Assembly: GCF_000384655.1 (NCBI RefSeq)
Contig: NZ_ARQI01000126.1
Coordinates: 25,187-89,186 of the forward strand
DNA from: Brachyspira innocens ATCC 29796
Lineage (GTDB): Bacteria; Spirochaetota; Brachyspiria; Brachyspirales; Brachyspiraceae
Length of the DNA: 64,000 bases
Reading direction: 5' to 3'
The translations under genes and the position numbers were made by a program. The notes beneath the pieces were generated by a model, which saw nothing but the letters and a program-made list of their open reading frames with translations, was not told the DNA's origin and searched no databases. Shown piece after piece: positions 17,380 to 26,146 of this stretch (its first letter is position 1; the number at the start of each line of letters is the position of its first letter).

Positions 17380-18531
17380 TCAAAGCATTTCAACAAACGC
17401 TTCTAATCTAGTTCTTAATTGAGGAGCATCGCTGTTTGAGTAGTTAGTTTCTATAGCCAAATATGATTTTCCTAATCCTTCTACTGTCCTTCTTACTTTT
17501 TCAGTTTCTATAGCATATGTGTGGCATGCTGTAAGTGTAACATCTACAACACCGTCAACTTTATAGTCTTCTATATACTGTTTTATTCTCTCCATTCTGC
17601 CGTCATTAGGAGTCATAATAGAACAAGGTATATTTATGTATCTTTCTGCTATAGCTTCTATAGGGTCTTTATTTTCTTCATCAACAAGCATTTCAAAGTT
17701 TTTAGTACCCACACAGTTTTCAATACATACAACACTTCCGCCAATTTCTTCTATCTGTTTTATTACTTTATCAACAACGCCTCCAGTAGGGCAGCCTGTT
17801 ATAAGTATTCTAGGAGTATCTTTGGTAAAAGGAGTTTCGCCTTTATCATATCTTTCTTTCATATTTTGTGTAGTTTTTCTGATTTCTTCAAAGAATTCTT
17901 TTTTATCAAATTTGAAATTAGAAGAGTTCATAACATCATGCATTTCAGTTCCTTTAACAGGAGAAGGTACTAATTTTGCAAGCGAGAAAAATTCTTTCAT
18001 AACATTTCTCTCTTCATTACATAATTTTATAGCGTCTTTCAATTTTTCTTCTGTTATTTCTACATTAAACTTTTCTTCTAATTTTTTTATAAGTTCTTTT
18101 ATTTCATTTTTCCAAAGTTCAAAGGAATAGCTGTTTCTTGTATGAGGCAGCTGCATAACATGAGTATCTTTTACCTCTCCCAAAAGTTCATACATTTTCT
18201 TTTTACCATCACAGGTAGTTTCTCCAACTATTAAATCAGAAAAATACATATAAGGACATTTATCTGTAATAGCAAATCCGTAACTTGATTTTATAAGAGG
18301 ACATAAATTTTTAGGCAGACGTTTTTCTGCTTCAGGTATAGTCTCTTCGCTTGTAGAGCATAATGATACGCTTAAAGCATCAGCAGCATATATTATTTCT
18401 CTAGGCGTATAAGTACAGAAAATACCTACTACATTTCTTCCTTTGTCTTTTTCAGCTTTCATAGTAAGAAAGCCTTTTTTGCGTGCATCTGCAAATGTTT
18501 CAAAAATTTCTGGTAAATTGTTGTTAGACAT
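17380..18531 (-). CDS. Double-cubane cluster anaerobic reductase, copy A (HgdB/YjiM family)
   Basis: 383 residues of the 2-hydroxyacyl-CoA dehydratase D-subunit family, subgroup YjiM/DCCP. Evenly spaced cysteines C77, C92 and C107 (NLCPLI, DKCPYM, ETTCDG) and later GCPTGG, ENCVG and TACHTY fit a protein holding a [8Fe-9S] double cubane, as described for DCCP from Carboxydothermus. With its activator it performs ATP-driven low-potential reduction of small molecules; the physiological substrate is unknown for the whole family. It is highly similar along its length to the next gene (18736-19890). Cysteine desulfurase and activator genes follow on the same strand. The 204-base gap upstream probably holds its own promoter. 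Confidence 0.88.
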   Translation of the reverse strand: MSNNNLPEIFETFADARKKGFLTMKAEKDKGRNVVGIFCTYTPREIIYAADALSVSLCSTSEETIPEAEKRLPKNLCPLIKSSYGFAITDKCPYMYFSDLIVGETTCDGKKKMYELLGEVKDTHVMQLPHTRNSYSFELWKNEIKELIKKLEEKFNVEITEEKLKDAIKLCNEERNVMKEFFSLAKLVPSPVKGTEMHDVMNSSNFKFDKKEFFEEIRKTTQNMKERYDKGETPFTKDTPRILITGCPTGGVVDKVIKQIEEIGGSVVCIENCVGTKNFEMLVDEENKDPIEAIAERYINIPCSIMTPNDGRMERIKQYIEDYKVDGVVDVTLTACHTYAIETEKVRRTVEGLGKSYLAIETNYSNSDAPQLRTRLEAFVEML

Positions 18532-18735
18532 ATTATTACTCCCTAAATATATTTGTTTATAAAAATAGAAATGGATTCTATATCCTATAGAATTAAAAGA
18601 TTATAATGTATGTTTTGTATATTTATTGGATAGGTAAGAAATGGCTACTATCAATTTGTTTACAGCAAAATCAGTAATCATAATTAAAATTATAATCAAA
18701 ATAACTTTGTTTGTCAATTAAAATATACAAATAAT

Positions 18736-19890
18736 TTATAACATTTCAACAAATGCTTCTAATCTAGTTCTTAACTGAGGAGCATCGCTGTTTGAGTAGT
18801 TAGTTTCTATCTGAAGGTATGATTTTCCTAGTTCTTCTGTAGCTCTTCTTACTTTTTCCGTTTCTACAGCATAGGTGTGGCATGCTGTAAGTGTAACATC
18901 TACAACACCATCTATTTTATATTCGTCTATATATTGTTTTATTCTGTTTATTCTTTCATCATTAGGCGTCATTACAGAGCATGGTATATTTAAGTATCTC
19001 TCTGCTATAGCTTCTATAGTATCTTTATTTTCTTCATCAACAAGCATTTCAAAACTTTTTGTACCCACACAATTTTCAAAACATACTACGCTTGCACCTG
19101 CTTCTTCTATTTGCTTTATTATTTTTTCAACAAGTCCTCCAGTAGGGCAGCCTGTTATTAAAATTCTAGGAGTATTTTCATCAAAAGGATATTCTCCGTT
19201 ATTGTATTTTTCTTTTAAATTGTCTACTAGTTTTTTTATTTCTTTTACATAAAGTTTTCTGTCAAATTTATAATTAGATGACTGCAAAGCTTCATGCATT
19301 TCACTTCCTTTAATAGGGGAGGGTACTAATTTTCCCAAATCAAAAAACTCTTTTATTATTTTTCTCTCTTCATTGCATGATTTTATTGCTTCTCTTAATT
19401 TTTCTTCTGTAATTTTTATATTAAATTTTTCTTCCAATCTTTTTATAAGTTCTTTTATCTCATTTTTCCAAATTTCTAATGATAACTTATTTTGAGAATG
19501 CGGAAGCTGCATAATATGAGTATCTTTTATTTCACCTAAAAGCTCATACATTTTCTTTTTACCGTCACAGGTAGTCTCGCCTATTATAATATCAGAAAAA
19601 TACATATAAGGGCATTTATCACTAATAGCAAATCCGTAGCTTGATTTTATTAGCGGACATAAATTTTTAGGCAGATACTTTTCGGCTTCAGGTATAGTTT
19701 CATCATTTGTAGAGCATAATGATACGCTTATAGCATCAGCAGCATATATTACTTCTTTAGGGGTATATGTACAGAATGTTCCTACTACTTTTCTTCCTTT
19801 ATCTTTTTCTTCTTTCATAGTAAGAAAGCCTTTTTTGCGGGCATCTGCAAATGTTTCAAAAATTTCTGGTAAATCGTTATTATTAGACAT
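18736..19890 (-). CDS. Double-cubane cluster anaerobic reductase, copy B (HgdB/YjiM family)
   Basis: 384 residues, a tandem paralogue of the 17380-18531 product. The two share nearly identical N-termini (LPEIFETFADARKKGFLTMK) and C-termini (YSNSDAPQLRTRLEAFVEML) and all cluster cysteines. Most differences lie in the middle (residues about 140-235), between the cluster-binding motifs. That suggests recent duplication followed by change in the part that may shape the active-site pocket. Only one activator gene is present, so both reductases probably share it. It is the first gene of the apparent operon. Confidence 0.88.
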   Translation of the reverse strand: MSNNNDLPEIFETFADARKKGFLTMKEEKDKGRKVVGTFCTYTPKEVIYAADAISVSLCSTNDETIPEAEKYLPKNLCPLIKSSYGFAISDKCPYMYFSDIIIGETTCDGKKKMYELLGEIKDTHIMQLPHSQNKLSLEIWKNEIKELIKRLEEKFNIKITEEKLREAIKSCNEERKIIKEFFDLGKLVPSPIKGSEMHEALQSSNYKFDRKLYVKEIKKLVDNLKEKYNNGEYPFDENTPRILITGCPTGGLVEKIIKQIEEAGASVVCFENCVGTKSFEMLVDEENKDTIEAIAERYLNIPCSVMTPNDERINRIKQYIDEYKIDGVVDVTLTACHTYAVETEKVRRATEELGKSYLQIETNYSNSDAPQLRTRLEAFVEML

Positions 19891-20052
19891 AATTATATCC
19901 TTTAAAATAAAATTAAAAATTAATTATTATTCTATATACTATAGAAAGAATATATTATGTCTGGTATATTTTTTTGATAAATAACCTACAGCAGCTATTA
20001 TTTTTGATTTAGAAAAATTGCTTATCATTATATAATTACTTTATAATTATTT

Positions 20053-21138
20053 TTAGTATCTCCAAATTCCCCATACATCTATACCGCCTGCGAATGCATT
20101 ATTAATTTCAAAGTCAGTACTTTTTCTCATGATTCCCTGACCTTCAGCATATGCAGTAAGACCGAATGTGAGGTTTTCTATAAGCGTCATTCTCATTTCA
20201 CCTTCTATACCATAATGCATATTATAATGCCCGTCTGTTTTAAATATATTTCCTTCAAACATAAGTCTAGGCATAATATAGGCATAAAAAGCACCAAGTT
20301 TTGTTTCAAATTTGGCAGGTACTAATACATAGAATCTCATACTGTCAGTGGCACGTTTCCCATCATCATCATATAAATAATTGTTTAAAGCATCTTCAGC
20401 ATATCCAGCATCTATTGTAGCCCATCTGGCTCCTATACCATAGTAAAATGCTACCTTTAAAGGCATGCTTATCTGTACTGGGAAATTATCAAATCTTGTA
20501 AGCATAATATTTCCGTATAAAGAACCTCCTATAACCATAGGTGCTATATTAGTTCCTGTTACAGTAGTATTTGTAACTGAAGATAATTGAATACCATAAT
20601 GAAGAGATATTGTAAACTCATCTAATAATCCGCCTCTGAACATAAAACTAAATTTCGGAGTTGTACTTATAGATACTTTTCCGCCGTAATAGTTCTTATC
20701 TCCGAAAGAAAATGATATAGGAAGAGAGAGCCTGTATCTGTCATTAGCAAGTCCGAATGAAAATGAATGGCTGTGAGCGATAGGTCTGTTTTTATCTGTA
20801 AGATCATTATATAAATTAAACTGATATCCGAAAGCAAACATTCCGTAACTTAAACCGACAAATGCTTTAGGCAGAAATGCTAATTTTCTTTTTCCGTCCT
20901 GATCTCTGTAGCTGTTATCAACTATATGTGATAAATCTAATATAGATACTCCCAATTTTAAAGGCGTATTGCTGTTCATAAGCGGAGCAAAATCGTATAT
21001 TGTACTCACCCTATCAGAACCGAATCTTGTTGATGTTACTCCTTCTATCAAATTATGCATATTGTCTTTGTCTACTATATCATCTATAGCAAATGCAAAA
21101 GAACTCAGTAATAACAGCATAAATACAATTTTTTTCAT
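20053..21138 (-). CDS. Outer-membrane beta-barrel-like exported protein
   Basis: 361 residues from the ATG at 21138, which follows GGAGAAAAA; an ATG six codons upstream lacks such a site. It has a clear signal peptide (MKKIVFMLLLLSSFAFA). The mature part is rich in alternating aromatic/polar strands such as PISFSFGDKNYYGGKVSISTT and SLHYGIQLSSV. It ends in aromatic residues (GIDVWGIWRY), as outer-membrane barrels do. I do not recognise a named family. It may be a porin-like or surface protein. It stands alone, between the reductase operon and the divergent M50-like gene. Confidence 0.7.
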   Translation of the reverse strand: MKKIVFMLLLLSSFAFAIDDIVDKDNMHNLIEGVTSTRFGSDRVSTIYDFAPLMNSNTPLKLGVSILDLSHIVDNSYRDQDGKRKLAFLPKAFVGLSYGMFAFGYQFNLYNDLTDKNRPIAHSHSFSFGLANDRYRLSLPISFSFGDKNYYGGKVSISTTPKFSFMFRGGLLDEFTISLHYGIQLSSVTNTTVTGTNIAPMVIGGSLYGNIMLTRFDNFPVQISMPLKVAFYYGIGARWATIDAGYAEDALNNYLYDDDGKRATDSMRFYVLVPAKFETKLGAFYAYIMPRLMFEGNIFKTDGHYNMHYGIEGEMRMTLIENLTFGLTAYAEGQGIMRKSTDFEINNAFAGGIDVWGIWRY

Positions 21139-21349
21139 TTTTTCTCCACTTATCATATTTTATGTTCTTAAAAACAGATATTATTCAATAATGTAATAGT
21201 TTTACAATTTTTTTATAATATTATCCAATAGTGTATAGCAGAAATCTTATTTTTTCAAGTACCGATTTTATATAAAATATAGTTATATAGACTATTAAAT
21301 TAAATGCTGTTTTCTTCCGATATATTTCTAAATATATGAGTATTTAGTT

Positions 21350-22252
21350 ATGATAAGAGATTTTATTTATTTTGTAGTTATTATTTTATCCAAAACTATA
21401 ATAGACTTATTCAGATTATTTGGAAGCATTATAATATTCGGATTTATACTGTATGTTCTATCATCTGTAACAAGAAGAATATTTGCTAAAACATTAGGCT
21501 CTAAAACAGAAGTTTATATAACAGGGTGGATAGGAACGCCTATACATGAGCTTTCTCATGCTTTATTCTGTATTATTTTCAGACATAAAATAAATGATAT
21601 AAAACTTTTTAATAGTAAGTCGGATACTATAGGATATGTTCTTCATAGTTACGATTCAAGAAGCTGGTATCAGCAGATGGGTAATTTTTTTATAGGTGTT
21701 GCCCCAATTATAATTGGCACTTTTATAGTATATTTGCTTTTTATGCTATTGGCTCCAGAACTTAAAAATAATATATTTGAAATGCCTAATTTAAAATATA
21801 AGCAGATGTTTAATTCAGAAATTTTATCTATCATATATTATAGTGTTTCTAATATATTTATTTATACATACAATATTTTTATGAATATAATAAGAAATTT
21901 TGCTATTTATTCTCCTTTTAAAAGTATAACATTTTGGATATTTTTGTATTTATCTATTTCTATAGCTTCTCATATGGAATTAAGTCCTGCCGATATTTCA
22001 CATGCTTGGAAGGGTATTATTGTTATATTTGCATTGTCTTTGATTATAAATACGTTTTTGATTTTAATAAAAGTATTTTTGAAATTAGAAATTCCAGATT
22101 CTGTTTATATTTTTATAAATAGAATACTTGAAACTTATAATATGCTTTTAATATTTTCAGCTATAATATCATTATTTAATTTTATAATATCATATATCAT
22201 TTTGACACCTATTAATCTTATAAGAAATGGAAAATTAATTAACCCTTTTTAA
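21350..22252 (+). CDS. Multi-pass membrane protein with HEXXH motif (M50-like)
   Basis: 300 residues with about six hydrophobic helices. Near the second helix lies GTPIHELSHALF, an HEXXH zinc-protease motif (H66, E67, H70). It is followed by a soluble insertion and GNFFIGVAPIIIG, recalling the NxxPxxP/GxxP region of site-2-type (M50) or DUF3267-like metalloproteases. A third ligand (Asp) near a later helix is not obvious: ELSPADISHAWKG at about 208-220 offers D and H candidates. Proteolytic activity is therefore plausible but not shown. The start has only a weak ribosome site. A GC-rich intergenic repeat follows. Confidence 0.65.
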   Translation: MIRDFIYFVVIILSKTIIDLFRLFGSIIIFGFILYVLSSVTRRIFAKTLGSKTEVYITGWIGTPIHELSHALFCIIFRHKINDIKLFNSKSDTIGYVLHSYDSRSWYQQMGNFFIGVAPIIIGTFIVYLLFMLLAPELKNNIFEMPNLKYKQMFNSEILSIIYYSVSNIFIYTYNIFMNIIRNFAIYSPFKSITFWIFLYLSISIASHMELSPADISHAWKGIIVIFALSLIINTFLILIKVFLKLEIPDSVYIFINRILETYNMLLIFSAIISLFNFIISYIILTPINLIRNGKLINPF

Positions 22253-22276
22253 TAGGGTATATACTGAAAATTTTTA

Positions 22277-22592
22277 AGTTTGTCAATTTTTTTTATTGTT
22301 CTTTTTCCCGCCTTAGCTCTGCGGGCTTCGCCAAAAGAACCTTATATCCTCGACAAGCTCGGATACGCTTCGCGAAAGTGCAAGTATAAAAATAATACTA
22401 AATAGTACTAATTTATGTTTTACATGTAGAATAAATTACTAAATTCAGACTGAAATTTAGCCTTTCGCGACTGCGGGCTGTGCCTGCTTCTTTGTGGCAA
22501 TCCACAGGACTTCCTACGGTCGCAAAAGAAGTGGGGGTTCGGGGGCTAGTCCCCGAAAATAATAAAAACATAAAAACTAATTTTGACAAATT
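22277..22592. repeat. GC-rich intergenic hairpin element bounded by TTGTCAA / TTGACAA
   Basis: This non-coding block interrupts the AT-rich background. Its ends are AGTTTGTCAA (22277-22286) and TTGACAAATT (22583-22592), near-perfect inverted copies. Inside are GGGCTTCGCCAAAAGAAC (22323-22340), CGCGAAAG paired with CTTTCGCG, a CTTCTTT / AAAAGAAG pair, and the hairpin TTCGGGG-GCTAGT-CCCCGAA (22538-22557). Related pieces recur at 29099-29197 and 38488-38566. No reading frame is evident. It fills most of the gap 22253-22706; the remainder shows no further signal. Confidence 0.6.
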
Positions 22593-22706
22593 ATATTTGT
22601 TTTATATATTGAATTAATTATAACAATATATTTTATATGAAGAAAACTACAGATATAAATATAAAAAATTAATTATGAAATAAGTTTATTGTATGATAAA
22701 TAAAAG

Positions 22707-22958
22707 TTATTTTTTGTTATTTCCGAATTTATTTTTAACAAAATTACTTAATATATTTAATTTATCAGCTGTAGCCTCTTTAGAAGCTTCTAAGTTTTGG
22801 CTTTCTATTTCTTCATAAACTTCTTTTCTGAATATTTTTACATTTTTAGGGGCATTAATTCCTAATTTTATTTGATCGCCTCTTATATCTACCAGCATTA
22901 TTTCTATATTGTCGCCTATGACTATGCTTTGATTGATTTTCCTAGAAAGTACAAGCAT
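22707..22958 (-). CDS. csrA: Carbon storage regulator CsrA
   Basis: 83 residues from [16 protein letters not shown] at 22958; the frame opens nine codons earlier, but the AGGAG site and the family's invariant start fix this ATG. The core MLVLSRK...[20 protein letters not shown]...I.RKEVYEEI is complete, including the RNA-binding strand and IFRKEV. A 20-residue basic C-terminal extension is longer than in E. coli CsrA. It binds GGA motifs in mRNA leaders; in spirochaetes and Bacillus its main target is flagellin mRNA. It directly follows fliW, one base after the fliW stop, consistent with the FliW-CsrA switch. Confidence 0.97.
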   Translation of the reverse strand: MLVLSRKINQSIVIGDNIEIMLVDIRGDQIKLGINAPKNVKIFRKEVYEEIESQNLEASKEATADKLNILSNFVKNKFGNNKK

Positions 22959-22959
22959 A

Positions 22960-23418
22960 TTATGAACTCCTTTCTGAAGAATCATTATCTTCTAATAGGA
23001 TAGAGTGTCTGGTAGTGTATTTATCTCCAGAAACAGTGCATTGTTTAGCTTTATGATTTCTTATATTAAAAACTACAGGTGCTACTAAGTTAGCACTCAT
23101 AGTTTTTAAATCACTGTTTGGAATGCTGACTATTGTAAGAAGATATAAATCCTCTTTATTTTCTATACCTAAATATTTTATGTCATCATCATGAACATCA
23201 GGTTCGTAATTTTTGAATACTAAGAATGGATCTATAAGTATAAAGCATACATTTTTATCATCTTTAGACTGAAGTATCTTAAAAGTCCCCTCTTCGTCCA
23301 TATTAACGAGATAGAACTCATCATAATCTTCAAATGCTAGTATAGTACCATTAAGATGATATAATGAGTTATCAGAAACCTCTATTTTTCCTAATATCCT
23401 AGATTCTATTTCTGGCAT
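22960..23418 (-). CDS. fliW: Flagellar assembly factor FliW
   Basis: 152 residues with FliW features: an N-terminal strand-rich start ([23 protein letters not shown], residues 6-28), [15 protein letters not shown] in the middle and [17 protein letters not shown] near the end. FliW binds flagellin and CsrA, so it links filament assembly to flagellin translation. It lies between flgL (71 bases upstream) and csrA (one base downstream), the conserved spirochaete and Firmicute order. Its final codons contain the csrA ribosome site, so the two are probably translationally coupled. Confidence 0.95.
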   Translation of the reverse strand: MPEIESRILGKIEVSDNSLYHLNGTILAFEDYDEFYLVNMDEEGTFKILQSKDDKNVCFILIDPFLVFKNYEPDVHDDDIKYLGIENKEDLYLLTIVSIPNSDLKTMSANLVAPVVFNIRNHKAKQCTVSGDKYTTRHSILLEDNDSSERSS

Positions 23419-23489
23419 AAAATAATTTCCTTTTATACTTTCTTTAATAAAGAATAAACTTTTACAATTGTAAGCATTTTATATTTTAA

Positions 23490-24743
23490 TTATCTTAAAT
23501 AATCCATCAAAGTTCTTCCCAATAATCTTCCAGCTGTTTGAAGTGAAGCATTATGAGCGTACTGCCACATATTGAAGTTTATTATTTCTTCAGCATAGTC
23601 AATATTTTCATTTTTAGCCAAAGCCTCTTCAATAGCTAATTTTTGATCTTCAAAGCTAGTATATCCCATATCAAGTCTTGTTACTTTAGATGAAGCATTA
23701 GCCTGAACAGTAGCAACATTATCTAATGAACTGTCAATATAACCTAAAGCCTCACTTCCTATAGCTCTTACATCATCATTAAGCATAGCATCTCTTAAGT
23801 ATATTAAACTTTCAAATACACTTTTTCCTGTTACCAAAGCACTAGGTTCATAGTTATTTTCTGGGGTATTAGCAGCTCCCACTCTTACCAAGCCTATATC
23901 CTGTAAAACAGTACCGCCTGCCAAATCCTGTAATAATATTTTATGAGGTGTTCCTGTTTTTAATTGTATAACTTTTTGTCCGCCTTTTAAATCTCCAATA
24001 CTTGCACTTACATTGCCGTTAGCATCATTTATTCTTTGAACAATGGCTTCTATATTATCACCTTGTTTAATATTAATAACCATATCATCTATCATAATAT
24101 CTTGATTTTCAGCAACTACATAAGTAGAAGCATCAGTTGTAGATATTATTTCCATATCAGTACCCCAAAATGCATAATTACCAGGTGTAGCAACATTTAT
24201 AAGCTGACCATTTTCTATTTCTCTGTTTTGAGGATTTCCATCGCCTTCATACATAACTGATTTTATGATAGAGCGTCCTGCTTTTTCATCATGTCCGTAA
24301 AATGCTCTGAACGGTGCAGTCTTTATACTTGTACCAGAAAATACAAATTCGCCTTTGCTTTGAGTTTTTGATATATCGTATATTCTTTCTATCATCTCCT
24401 CAACTTCCATAGCCATTTTTGCTCTGTCATCAGCACCGTATGTACTGTTTGCTCCCTGTACTGCTAAATCTCTAGCTCTGTTTAATGCTTCTGTTATTGC
24501 TGACATAGAATCATGTGCTACGCTTAATCTTTCTTTACCGTCAACTATATTATTCTGATATCTGTCTACTGATGACATTCTAGTTTTATAGTATATAGAA
24601 TTGATAGTGGCAGTAACATTCTGGTGAGGGTACTGAACCCTTTGACCAGTAGATAATCTAGTCTGAGAAGCTTCCATCTCGCTGTAGTTTCTTTTTATTG
24701 TACTAACTGTTCTATTAAATTGGGCTTGTTCAGTAACTCTCAT
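23490..24743 (-). CDS. flgL: Flagellar hook-filament junction protein FlgL (HAP3)
   Basis: 417 residues. The N-terminal helix (MRVTEQAQFNRTVSTIKRNYSEMEASQTRLSTG start) and the C-terminal helix (INFNMWQYAHNASLQTAGRL...MDYLR) match the paired D0/D1 coiled coils of flagellin-like axial proteins, with the ALNRARDLAVQGAN motif between. FlgL is exported by the flagellar type III system and joins hook to periplasmic filament. A ribosome site AGGAG lies just before the ATG. fliW and csrA follow in the same direction. A possible sigma-28-like -10 box is 125 bases upstream. Confidence 0.95.
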   Translation of the reverse strand: MRVTEQAQFNRTVSTIKRNYSEMEASQTRLSTGQRVQYPHQNVTATINSIYYKTRMSSVDRYQNNIVDGKERLSVAHDSMSAITEALNRARDLAVQGANSTYGADDRAKMAMEVEEMIERIYDISKTQSKGEFVFSGTSIKTAPFRAFYGHDEKAGRSIIKSVMYEGDGNPQNREIENGQLINVATPGNYAFWGTDMEIISTTDASTYVVAENQDIMIDDMVINIKQGDNIEAIVQRINDANGNVSASIGDLKGGQKVIQLKTGTPHKILLQDLAGGTVLQDIGLVRVGAANTPENNYEPSALVTGKSVFESLIYLRDAMLNDDVRAIGSEALGYIDSSLDNVATVQANASSKVTRLDMGYTSFEDQKLAIEEALAKNENIDYAEEIINFNMWQYAHNASLQTAGRLLGRTLMDYLR

Positions 24744-25067
24744 AATTTATATCTCCTGTTTTTATATAGAAGTGATTATATCGTTTCTATTCTCGTAATA
24801 ATTATAAATTCTTTTATTATTTTTTTATGATATAGTTTTTTGTATACCAGTTTGTATTCTTTATTTATTATCGGAAACTGCAATTATAAAAAATATTATG
24901 ATTATTAAAAATTGTATTATTAGATTATGATGACTAATTAATGAAAATTATTTATATAATATTATTATGCATAGTAAAAACATAAAACCGCCTATTGTAT
25001 AAAAACTATATTAATTTTAATAGACTACTTCCCGATAATAATTTGTATCTTAATAAGGTTATAGTTT
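24744..25067. promoter_or_regulatory. Divergent flgL / FtsB-like intergenic region with sigma-28-like boxes
   Basis: There is no gene in these 324 bases. Rightward, TAAT (25012-25015), 15 bases and CCCGATAA (25031-25038) resemble the flagellar sigma-28 consensus TAAA-N15-GCCGATAA, 30 bases before the FtsB-like ATG. Leftward, TCCGATAA (24875-24868) is a similar -10 box 125 bases before flgL, but without a convincing -35. Both could be chance in AT-rich DNA. Confidence 0.35.
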
Positions 25068-25562
25068 ATGTATTTTAATGTAAGAATAAGTTCTAAAATA
25101 TTTTATTGTATCATATTAGCAGGTATTGCTTTTACGGTATATGTATTTGTTTTTAGTTCTAAAGGTTTTCTTACATTAGATGCTCAAAAAGTTCTTATAG
25201 AGAATAAAAAAGAGAAAGTGGAAGAACTTAATAGAAGAAAAAGCCAAATTTCTAATAATATAGTTAGATTAAAAACAGATAGAGAATATATTTTATCATA
25301 TGCCAAAACTTTCGGTTATTTAGACGGCACTAAAAATGAAAAAATTATTAAGATAATAAAAGATGAAGAGGACGCATCAGACTCCTCTGTTTCAGACAAT
25401 AATATTAAAAAATCATATGACAATGATAATTATATTAATATAAAAGGTGCTTTAATACTTGCATTAATGATTGTATTATGCTTTATATTTTATTTAATAC
25501 TTTTAAATAAGAACATACTTCCAAAACTAAAAAGAAAAAAAGCTGCTTTTTATAAAGGGTGA
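25068..25562 (+). CDS. FtsB/DivIC-like septum formation initiator protein
   Basis: 164 residues: a short cytosolic tail, one transmembrane helix (about 12-30), then a coiled coil (about 42-80: VEELNRRKSQISNNIVRLKTD) and the family's terminal motif EYILSYAKTFGYLDGTKNEKII, equivalent to the 'A-R-e-x-G-y' region of FtsB/DivIC. FtsB-like proteins form a trimer with FtsL and FtsQ at the division septum. Unusually there is a second hydrophobic segment (about 128-146) and a basic C-terminus, so both ends may face the cytosol. The last 13 bases overlap the convergent gene at 25550. Confidence 0.65.
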   Translation: MYFNVRISSKIFYCIILAGIAFTVYVFVFSSKGFLTLDAQKVLIENKKEKVEELNRRKSQISNNIVRLKTDREYILSYAKTFGYLDGTKNEKIIKIIKDEEDASDSSVSDNNIKKSYDNDNYINIKGALILALMIVLCFIFYLILLNKNILPKLKRKKAAFYKG

Positions 25563-26146
25563 CTTAAAGAAAATACAAATCCTGCATCTTTATAGAAAGG
25601 TTCATAATAAGGCATAAAATTAAAACTAAATCCCTCATTTTTCTTTTTACCATAAACTCTTTGATAACTGTCATAAGCAACTGCAGCCCCGCAAAATACA
25701 GCAGCTGTTATTTCAAATATTGTAGCCGATATCCATAGACTTTTGTACCTGTTCCTTCCAGTGGTAGAAGGGGCAACATTGGCAGTTTCTAAAGAATCTA
25801 ATCCAAATACCAAATATGTTGCATATGTATATGAGAAAAATGCTGTAAGTAAAAATGTAACTTCTGTATATCTGAAAGGATTGCTTTTATATGGTTCATC
25901 TATCATAACGGGAGAACTGCTTACGCCTTTTTGATTTATAATTTTATCGCCTTCCATTGTGAATATAGAATTAATACTGTTAGTATCAATATTATATTCA
26001 GACTTTAATTGTTCATTAGTTTCTGTTATTTCTTTTTTTGCTGTATTATCATTGGTATTATATTCCTTTGAAATGTCAGAAAAATAAAAAGCTCCGAAGA
26101 ATGTGTTTGAAATAATAAGCAGTATAGTAATAATTTTTATTCCCAT
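25550..26146 (-). CDS. Exported or membrane protein of unknown function
   Basis: 198 residues with an N-terminal signal/anchor (MGIKIITILLIISNTFFGAFYF). Two further hydrophobic segments (about 95-112 and 133-155) lie in TEVTFLLTAFFSYTYATYLVF and ISATIFEITAAVFCGAAVAY. The C-terminus (SFNFMPYYEPFYKDAGFVFSLSHPL) looks strand-like. It resembles the small membrane partners often encoded after CsgG-like genes in spirochaetes, but I cannot name the family. Its ATG overlaps the stop of the upstream CsgG-like gene (TAATG), indicating translational coupling and a joint function. Confidence 0.6.
   Translation of the reverse strand: MGIKIITILLIISNTFFGAFYFSDISKEYNTNDNTAKKEITETNEQLKSEYNIDTNSINSIFTMEGDKIINQKGVSSSPVMIDEPYKSNPFRYTEVTFLLTAFFSYTYATYLVFGLDSLETANVAPSTTGRNRYKSLWISATIFEITAAVFCGAAVAYDSYQRVYGKKKNEGFSFNFMPYYEPFYKDAGFVFSLSHPL

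Noticed and set aside
22959..22985. Longer csrA starting at an ATG inside fliW
   Set aside because: The family invariably starts at MLVLSRK, and AGGAG lies just before that ATG.
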